From positions 22,870,676 to 22,934,675 of the forward strand of contig NC_135550.1 in assembly GCF_964340395.1 (NCBI RefSeq): a stretch of DNA of 64,000 bases. The letters are read 5' to 3'. Of this stretch, positions 40,172 through 51,400 are shown piece after piece. The notes under the pieces are model-generated. The model ran no database searches. It was not told the origin of the DNA and saw only the letters and a list, made by a program, of their open reading frames with translations. The number at the start of each line of letters is the position of its first letter. The first letter of the stretch is position 1. The translations under genes and the position numbers were made by a program. Origin of the DNA: Glandiceps talaboti. Taxonomy: Eukaryota; Hemichordata; Enteropneusta; Spengelidae.

Positions 40172-43100
40172 GTGCGTATATTATCATTTTTAATTATGTT
40201 TGTTTGTTTGTTTGTTTGTTTGTTTGTTTCGATTGATAACGTTATAAAAAAATTGACACTGTAGAGTAACGAAGTTGATAATTGTCAAATACCTTTTTTT
40301 ACCTTGATGGCATTTGCTAGGATTAAGACACTCATCTCTGGTACTGGTTCGTATTAAACAACCACTTGTTGAATTTACTATACTAAGACAGTATCAGAAT
40401 GGAGTTATATATAGTTTGGAAAACTTCTTTTACCGTTTACGCATGGGAAATTCCCAGCACATGCGCACCGACATCCAAATTTACAACTCGTGACAGGGCT
40501 TTGAGGGGTTTCGGTACTACTGCTAGTAAGTTCGACGTCCTGACAGCTGGGGTACAGTACGGGGCAACACGTTACGAGTGTCCGTGTAGTAGCTTTGTCG
40601 CCAGTATCTCAGACCACTAACTAATTTTTAGTGGTCTGAGCCAGTATGTATCTTTCTTTACACCATGTAAACCCGAAAATTGTCTCACACTATGAGAACG
40701 ATTTCATAGTTAACCTACCCCGTGGTAATAAAACATTTTGTTTGTCACGAAAGTTTATAGACCCGTAAAGGTTTCCAAACGTGTAAGCTCGCTTTTGACT
40801 TGAGTAAGGACTGACAATTGTAAACAATACGGTATTACAACTTACGACTCACAGGTAAAGGAAGTATATTGTACTATGAACAGGAAGTAGTTGAGAAAAT
40901 CCGATTGGTCTTATAAATCTGATTACAGTTATTTTCTATACCACTCATCTGATACTGCATAATTCTTGTCCTTCAAGATTTGAATATTTATGACTTGGTA
41001 ATGTTGGTGGTATTTTGCGTTAAATCTCAGACAACCAATCTATTGGTTGTTTTACCTGCACACTTTTGTGGTCGATTACAAGGTTTAAGTGACCTTCGTT
41101 TATTGTGTGAACATGTTTAAGGTGAATGAACACCAGTGTTACGGTATTTGTCTACAGAGTATGACGTGAAGAGAACTTACTGTATTCATTCATTCCACCG
41201 AGTTCAGTATTTCAGAGCTGCATGTGTGCCAGACGGAAACTTTCTGACGCCGTATTTCACGCCAAGTTTTATATGTGTACAGCAAGGACGGGGGTGGGGG
41301 TAGTGTCGGGGTCGCAAAGCATACTTCGATCGAAAACGCGTTCTAGGATTAGGATACTATTTTACATTTATTGATACACATGCATGATACACAGTGTAAT
41401 TCCAAGGCTTAACGACCACTGTCGAAATGACTGTAGATGTTCGTAGATTCTTAGTAAATCTCAGTGTGAAATTGTATATTCTTGTCCAAACATGAATGTA
41501 GTACATTATCAGCTTCTCTTCATCTGTCCATTTGTCATCATTGCCAGTTTTGCATTTCTTCCTTCTTCACCAAAATGTCCCCTTTGAAGATTTAATATTT
41601 CAACAGAAAACTTTCCTGGAAATTTCACCAAAAAGCCGTCCGTGGAGTATTACTTTAAAATTTCGTTAGGAGAGTGGTCCAGCTTTTAGTAACTTTAGGC
41701 ACCTTTGATTTCAACTTCGTGAGACGACACACTCTTTGCGTTTCACTTGCTGAAGTTGTTGATTTTAAAAGTTCTTGGGTTTATTCTTGTATTTGCAAAT
41801 TATTTGAATTTTGTGTATCCGTTTTATGTGTTTATTGGCAGACCGAATTTCCTGAAAAGGATGACTAAAATTATATTGTACTGTATAATTGTATTGTGAC
41901 GGGACAAGTGTTCAAATATTCATCTTTCAGACCCAGAAAACAAGTGGTGTACTGTTCCTTTTTTAAAACACATAGCTAGCCACCACATTTAAAATGATTT
42001 ATTCTATTACATTCAACCAGTTTAGTCTAGCAACCATCTTTGAGATCTTGTAGTTGTTGAAAACTTTGAAAAGTGTATAGATTTTTTTTGACTCATCTGT
42101 AGTGGCTGCCATGCAGTGGAGTTGATCAGAAAATAAATATAAAATAATTAAGTATTTGTTATCTACACATTTTGATCAGGAAATCGCCACAACATCAATG
42201 GTGTCAAGTTACATCCTGTCTTCAGCGCAATACACATGATTCTGTTATGGTTTTATGTAATGGTAACTATAGCATGGGGAAGTTACAGGCAAGGTTGAAT
42301 CATAACAAACCCATGCAATGTGAAATCACTTTAACTTCTACAAATCGTCAGTTATGAGCAATACCCAATGATTATTGAGTGGCCAAAAATAATTCGTGTT
42401 CCATCGTGTTCAGGCTCAAAACAAGGTAGAAGTCCTATTTGAATACTAAATTGCCATTTTCAACAAGACAGCATGCAATGATGTGAATAATGTAAGCTAA
42501 AGATGATGTCAACAATTTATAATTCTGACTTTTACAGGAGCAGTTGCTACACCTGTATTATGTGATGATTACGAGGAGGAATGTATCAACCTTGAAGACT
42601 TCACTGGTATGTGCTACAACCCAGCAGAGGAGGCATGCTGTGGAGGTGTAGTGTATGGGATAAAACGAGACCAGAAATGCTGTAAGTATTTATATAAAGA
42701 ATGCATTGACATTATACTGGAAATTTGGTTTTGGCGTATTTTCACTTGAGTAAACAGCTTATAAACTCAGCTTCATAACCTATCGCATGTGAAGGATGAT
42801 TCTCACAATACACAAGATATATCTGATAACCATATTAGGACAAATCAAATATCTCTTGTAACTGACTGGACATGAATGTCCATATTGCCTTTAAAGATCA
42901 ATTTCAGTGTGTATGCATTGTTTATGCTATCGTTGACATGATATATACATATAAATAGTGAATGTCTTGTAAATCAACTACTAGTATTCTATTGTCATCA
43001 CTCCATTTAATGTTATGTATATACAAGTATTTACATATTCCTTGCAAACTCATACTGTTATGGATTTTAGTACATGTATTATTAAAACTGTAATGGCACT

Positions 43101-45460
43101 GTCATGTGCCAACAGTGTCTGTCCACATACTATCCTTCTTACATCATTTTGGTCTTACAAGTTGTCATGCCCTTTGATGTGGTAATGAGAAATATTTTCA
43201 TGTATCCGTCTCCTCTATTGCCTGGTTCAGTAAGGTTTGAATTCCATGCTATCTATATGGTATAAGGCAGAACTGAGTATCATGGATTATGCACTGGTGG
43301 CTTTGGTAGTATTCTGATGTACTAGTTATTCCATGCATTACGAATAGAAATGTGGGTGTCAAATGTGAACAGTAGAGTTCTGTCCCTGTCCTGTCCTGTC
43401 ATTACGTTTTCTCACTCACTCACTCACTCACTCGCATGCATGCATGCACGCATGCACACACGCATGCACGCACACACACACACACACACAGACATAGTCA
43501 GGACCTGTCAAGCTGACAAGTTTCGACTGCTTCCTCTCCACAAACACTTACACAGACATCATCTGACACAGCAGTTAGCTATAAATCCAGTGACAATTTG
43601 TGGCCAGTTTTCTGGCTGACACTTCGTTTCAAGTAAAATATTGAATTGAAAAAGTCTAAGCATTTGTGAAGAGGACATAGTCAAAATCTGCCACAGTGAA
43701 GGATCTAGGCTATTACTGACAGCACACAGTTATGTAATGTATTTTATGACAACTACCCCAACATTAACATAGAACATCACTTTAATCTACAACCCACATT
43801 GTGGTGGCATGCAGAAAATGATTCAAACAATCATTAAAACCAGTCTCTGTGTATGCACTACACAGGCAAAAAAATCCATATGAAAATCAAAAATTTAACT
43901 TAGCAATTGATTTCCAGCTCTTGTAAATATATAGCTACACCATGTACAAAATAAAACTGCCAAACAAACAAGAGAGACTTCAGGCTCTACATAGTTTGAA
44001 TAGCGTAAAAGGTATACTTACACATCAAATATATTAGAATGCAATTCTAGTATATGTCATTAAAATAAAATAAACTTATGACCAAAATAATGCAATGATT
44101 TAAATACAGTAGACAGGTTAAGAGTCCTTTCTGTTTGTCCTTGATTACAGGTGGGACTGGTGTCTACAATGTCACCACGCATACATGTTGTGGAAAAGAG
44201 TTGAAACTGTTATCAGAGAATGCAGAGCTAGAGTGCTGTCATCGGCCTTATCATGCACCAGAAGCCGAAGGGAATTTCTACAATCCCAACACACATCAGT
44301 GTTGTCTTTCAAAGGTCCAGCCTAAAGGTGTTGGTACGTAGTTTGCTTCTCTTTACAAGACAACACAGTATCAGTTGTGCCATTCTGAAAAGTAAAACAA
44401 AATAAAGTCATAATCCAAATTTGAGATATTGAAAACTTAAAGTGACATAGAGCAAGGTATCTTGTCAAGAAAGTTGTTATAATTAATATATTCATTAATC
44501 AATGACGAGTTAGACTGTACGATAAGATGTGTCGCTCTGCTGTCACTGGCCTGCTCTGAAAGGGGTTGACTGATATGTGAGGGTTATATCAAGGGCAAGG
44601 ATATGGTAAGCACAATGCATAGTGGAGTACGGTAAGTCATTGAAAACAATTGAACATGAGGTGTTTGAATATCTCAAGCATATAATAATACCCAACTGTG
44701 ACCCATACATAATTAAAAGGCTTTGTGATATCTTAGTATGACACATTTCTGTGTATTTGGATCCTCGCCATCTAGATTTTGTCTAACATACTTCCATGGT
44801 TACGGTAGTTTGCATATTGTATTTTAAACCTGACCAACTACATATTGACCAAAAAGGTTTCTGTGTGTTTACATTTGTATGTTTCCTGTCCTGACTTGAA
44901 ACAAATGAGCAGAAGAATGAGATTTCATTTTATATTTCCTTGCAGGTCTTGGTTGCTGTGGCTCTGAGGTCTATGACCTGCGTTTCCAGGGCTGTTGTCC
45001 AAGAGATGGTAGCATGTCTGTAGTGAATGGTGTGGGTGATCAATGCTGTGATGGCAGCCTTTACGACAGCAGTGATGAACTCTGTTGCCAGGATACAGCA
45101 TTGCACAGTGTCAGCAGTGAGGAACAACATGAAATACAATGCTGTGGATTGGATGTCTATAATGTGACAGAGCAACTCTGTTGTCAAGAGGTACGTTTAT
45201 CCTCATCTTGAAATTCTACATTCTACAAACAAGAATCTGCTTGCAACAACAAATTACAGACAAATCACCTATGGAGGTCGTTCATTCTCATATGTTGTCC
45301 CCAAATTATGGAACTCTTTGCCACTTGACATTCACCAAGCCTCCAGCCTGGATTGGTTCAAAACAAAACTGAAGACTTATTTGTTCACCAAGGCATATGG
45401 TGTGCTTTAGCCCTTCAGCACTACTGAACAGAACATTGCTCTGGAAATCGGCTATCGAAA

Positions 45461-45494
<34 letters not shown>

Positions 45495-48400
45495 ATCTAC
45501 TTGCCTAATTTAACCCTAGTTTTGATTTTTATGCATTCTATGGATGTACCTTGTATGTACCTTGCCCTCAACGTTAACAGTAATTTGAGTTTAGCAGATG
45601 TGTATTTCATATACCAAATTGTTGTATGGCAAGGATGATTAACATGCTCTTTGCAGGAATATGCTTTTTTTTTTTTTGCTTTTTTTTTTTTTTTTTTTTT
45701 TTGCAATTTTTGAAATTTAAACCTACTGATTTATCCCTCAATGAATGTATTTACAAATAATACTATTGTATTAATAGACTGAACTCCAATTCAGGTTGTA
45801 ACATTGACAGGTAAGACTTCTAACAACTTCAAATTTCATCATAAACCATTAAATCTACATACCATACAGGGTAAAACTGATGTCAAAAGTATGTAGTATT
45901 CAAAGCTTTACAACTAGCATTCAATTGTTTGTCATTACAGACAAAGATACCGAGAGATTCTAACAAACAAGAAGGATGTTGTGGTACACACAAATATGAT
46001 TTGACAACAGATATTTGCTGTGATGGTCAAGTTGTTTCTAAAGCATTTGGAAAGACTGAATGCTGTGAGAAGCACTCCTACAACCCACAGATTGAAACTT
46101 GCTGTAGTGATCGGGTGTTTTCTGTTGGTAAGTCAAACTAATGAGGTGTGTTTATTAAATGACCTCTAGAGGGCGCTATATATACTCTGCTGACAATAAT
46201 CTTCAGTGTCCAGGTTTCATTTGTGTCTATTTTTGCTTATGCTAAATAAATCAATTGGTTTGCAAAACCTTTTCAGTCTTACTTGGTCAATGAAAAATGT
46301 AATGTAGGATATATTCACATTATTATTTTTGTACTCAAAGAAACAAACTGTAACCCACATCTGTCTACTTCTTTAGTTGGTGGTAGGTGCTGTCAGGGAG
46401 TGGCCTACAACCCTCATACATCATCTTGCTGTATCTCCGAAAGCAGAAGTGTCATCAACACAACAATACCTACTATTAACAGACAAACTTGTTGTGGTCT
46501 ACAAGCTTACTTTCCTGGTGACCAGCTATGCTGTGATGGTATGCTGCATGACAGAAACAGTGGAATATGGTGCTGTGGTTCAGGTAAGTTGTATAACATA
46601 CACTGTATACAGTGGATTATAGTGTTGTGGTTCAGGTAAGCTGTATGACACAGTGAAATACAGTGTTGTGGTTCAGGTAAGCTGTATGGCAGACAATGAA
46701 ATACAGTGTTGTGGTTCAGGTAAGCTGCATTACAGACACAGTGGAATATGGTGTTGTGGATCAGGTAAGTTGTATAACATACAGTGGAATACAGTGCTGT
46801 GGTTCAGGTAAGTTGTATAACATACACTGTATACAGTGGATTATAGTGTTGTGGTTCAGGTAAGCTGTATGACACAGTGGAATACAGTGTTGTGGTTCAG
46901 GTAAGCTGTATGACAGACAATGAAATACAGTGTTGTGGTTCAGGTAAGCTGCATTACAGACACAGTGGAATACAGTTTTGTGGTTCAGGTAAGCTGTATG
47001 ACAGACAATGAAATACAGTGTTGTGGTTCAGGTAAGCTGCATTACAGACACAGTGGAATACAGTTTTGTGGTTCAGGTAAGCTGTATGACAGACAATGAA
47101 ATACAGTGTTGTGGTTCAGGTAAGCTGCACTACAGACAGTGGAATACAGTGTTGTGGTTCAGGTAAGCTGCATTACAGACACAGTGGAATACAGTGTTGT
47201 GGATCAGGTAAGCTGCATTACAGACACAGTGGAATACAGTGTTGTGGATCAGGTAAGCTGCATTACAGACACAGTGGAATACAGTGTTGTGGATCAGGTA
47301 AGTTGTATAACAGACACAATGGAATAGTGTTGTGGTTCAGGTAAGCTGCACTACAGACAGTGGAATACAGTGTTGTGGATCAGGTAAGCTGCATTACAGA
47401 CACAGTGGAATACAGTGTTGTGGATCAGGTAAGTTGTATAACATAAAGTGGAATACAGTGCTGTGGATCGGGTAAGTTGTGTGTATGACAATACACATTT
47501 AGTATACATTCATAACATGTAAAAATTTACACTTTACACAAAACCAATAATTTTGATCAAATTAAATATTTTGTGTTGCAGATACGTACAACACTGACAC
47601 CGAGATATGCTGTCAGGGCCACAAGTACAACAAGACCCAACATAACGTGGCATGCTGTGGAACCAACACCTACAAACCACATACACAGATATGCTGCAAT
47701 TGGCAAGTGTTCTCAAAGGAGGATGGTGATAGTTGTTGCTGTGACAACACAGCTTTATCTGATGGCTGTAAACCATACACTAGCAGGTCAGCTTTATGCT
47801 GCGATGGTGAGTAGTCAAATCACCATACTCAAATTATATCGGTTGATTATACACATAGTTCATGCCAAGTACAGTAGTGCTTTAGGAAAAAGGCATTCAT
47901 AGCAATAATTTTCTGTTTGATTGACACCCACATTACATCCGAATATGAAATACAGTGCATTCAGAAATATTGATGCCATTCTCTTCATCATAAATATTTT
48001 ATAGTCACAGTTTCCATCTTTAAGCTTAAAACTACACAGGTACAGTAACCTAGTACTCTAAATGTCGTACACCGTGAAGATTACTGAATCACTTGTGGGT
48101 AAACATATTTTTTGTAGCTGTATACATGATAAATCAAATCAAATTGATTTGTGGGTCCGCACCCAAAAATCAATGATGATCATGATTTAAACCTGTTTGT
48201 GTACTGCTTATGAATAAGATCAACCACTGATTAACACCTAATGTCTAATTATTGATATTTTTGGAAAATATTGCAGTTGTATGATTGAAAAATGATACTC
48301 CAGTTATACCAGTGCAGTTTTAACATGATGACAGATTCAAAACCAAGCTTAAACTTGTCACTACACTACCTACATATAATATTGTCCCTTAATTAACAGA

Positions 48401-51400
48401 TACAGTGTTTTTATAAGTAATTGACACCAGTTTTTATTGAATATATCTTTGGTTATTTGATGAACCAAAATGTCAAATTTGCAGCTAGGGCAGGTTTAAG
48501 CTGCTTTCTAAAATTTCTCCAAAAAATGAGATGTGAAAGAGTTTGCTCCATAGAATTCCAGCAAAAAAGCTCATAGTATACATTATTCAAAAAATTGCCA
48601 AGTATGAAACATCTCAGTATCTGCAATGTATCTCATTTAATGAATATTTTCTGCTTCAACCAGGTAACTTAGAAGAACTGAAAGCTGGTGATGAAGATAC
48701 CGAATGCTGTGCTAATGACACTATAAATGTATCTACACATCTATGTATGGATAATAGCAGGCAAATCCGAAAGGCTCATACTGACGATAGCAGAATCTGT
48801 CCACAGTACAATGACTATGGTGTTTATCAGGGAGCAAGAACATACAACCCTTACAATAACGAGGTAAAAAATTAGTGTGTACTACACATATTCAAACCAT
48901 TTCTTTTTATTGAAATGAATGCCACTTTGTTAAAACACAGAATATTACTTCAAACTATTGATGTATAAAAACGTATACGATGACCAAGCAAGATGGAAAA
49001 CTATTGTGTATTTTCATCTTCACATGGAAATCACACTATAACCCACAAAACAGAATGTCGCTTATAACAAATTATATTGTGATTATATTCAGATATTTCT
49101 GATGTTAAACCGTGCACAGTAAGTACATTATTGGTACGATTAATAACCAAATTATCATTTGTATTTTAATAGGTATGTACAGATGGTACTGTAAGCATTC
49201 TTAGTCCATCACAGAAACGATGTGGTGGTCACTACTACTTTCCAAGGACCAAGATTTGTTGTAATGGTGTCCTCTATAATAAGAGAGATCACCAGGGCCA
49301 TGAGAGGCGTTGTTGTCAGCCAAGTACTCATGCCTATAGTCCTTCCTACCAGACTTGTTGTGATGGAGAAGTGACAGACAATGTTCCTCATCAATATGCA
49401 GGGTAAATGAAGTAGCTACATTTTGTAGTTGCTATAAAATACATTTCTAGAGTACATCACCATGCTATTTCCTTGAGTGAAATTGCACACTACTAAGAAA
49501 GACGTGAATACAACTTTTTGTCTGGTTATTCATTAAATATCAGCTAATGTACTATATACTACACATTTCTAGGTAAAAAATGTAAATGAGTATACTTTTT
49601 CAAAAAATGACATTCATTTCACAATTTGTGGAAATATACCTGTTTTTATCACATCGTATTACATCACATTGCATCATGTCACACCACCTCTGACTCCCCA
49701 AATCTGTTTTCCAGGTGCTGCAATTGGAATGCTTATGACCGTAGGACACATCGTTGTCTGCACCATCAACTTGTCATATCAAACGAGGAATACCATGAAA
49801 ACTTAGATGTATGTGGGTCTACCCTATTTGATACCACCACAGAAAATTGCTGTCCGAATGGTGAAATAGTCCAACAAGAACAGACCTGCTGTGGTGACAA
49901 CATCTACAACACCCCTGGTACTGGAGTCAATGGTGGAGAATGTTGTGGAATTCACCGTATTGGTTACAATCCTGAAACTCACATATGCTGTAAGAACGAT
50001 GTGTTCCCCAAGAATTCAACAGGTATGCATAATACATGATGATAATAGTCACACTACCTAGACCATACATTATCGAATATTTCTCTAGTGTTGTATCTGT
50101 TCTAAAACATGCTAAGCATGAAACAAGTTTATTTACTGCAGTGCTGGTGTCAAACCCTCTTTTGCTTTTCCTTTCCAATTAAAAGATGTGGCCTGGAGAT
50201 ATTTCAATGTCCCCATCCTTCACTGGTGTTATTACCATGGTTTCCAAACCTATCACAGACTTAGCTCTAGTATCAAAGATAATCTTTCTTGTATAATGAA
50301 TCAGAATATTGTTCATCTTTTGACACCCAAACCATTCCTATACCCCACCCATCCCAATAACCATACCCAACCCATCCCCATACTCCATCCATCCAAATAC
50401 CAAACCATCCCCATACCCTAACTGTTTCTATCCCCAAACCTTGATCATCCTCATCCCCAAACCATCCTAATATCCCAAAATCCCCACCCCCCCAAAAACA
50501 TTCCTATACCCCAACTATCGCCATACCCCACACATACCCAAACCTGTGAGTCCTTCATATGCAAGCTGGCTACAGCTTGATGTGTTCTACATCTGTTTAA
50601 TTCATACTTTCTATTTCATTGAACCATAGATTTAAGCTGTTGCAATGGTGATCGCAAAAGTTATGCCTATGACACTGACTTTTGGGTTTGTTGTGCTGGC
50701 AAACTGAACCTAAAGACTGACGCAAACCAGATCTGTATGGGTAGTGTGGCCTATGATCCTACAACCCAGACAGTATGTGGGGACAAGGTCTACCAACAAC
50801 CTCATGGGCAGTGTTGTGGTGATGCCATCTATGATAACCAAACTGAACTGTGTTGTCAGGGACATGCTTATCAAAAGAATACCCCTAACTTAAAATGCTG
50901 TGGCAATGTACCATTTGATCAGTCTGACAATACACAGAAATGTTGTCATGACAGACTGAACACCAATGCTGCTGGAAAGACATGCTGTGGTCACTTTCTA
51001 ATTGATCCAACAATACAAGAGTGCTGTGCCAGTAGTGATGAATCCTCTCTGGCATATGCTTACCCGAGACAAGGCACTCATCAGTGTTGTGAGCATGTAA
51101 GTTACGACGTAAACAAAGACACCTGCTGCAATGGTGTACTACAGCCTGGTATTGCACACGGACAATGTTGTTCTCATAGGGTGATTTCTACTCCTGATAC
51201 TGAAATGTGCTGTGATGGCCGGATTTGGGGGAAATACTTTTATGAAGATTCCGAATGTTGTGCAGGGCGCGTCATTGATGGCTCATACCAATCCTGCTGT
51301 AATGGTGTGGTAATTGATACAACTATGTCACAATGCTGTGATGGTGTAAAGATAAACATATTGAATGAACTGTGCTGCAATGGTACTGCACTGTATCGAA

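Noticed and set aside
47096-47344. 82-codon ORF of CCGSGKLHYR repeats as a separate gene
   Set aside because: It is the intron 6 minisatellite; it has no independent start context and is explained by duplication of the exon 6 end.
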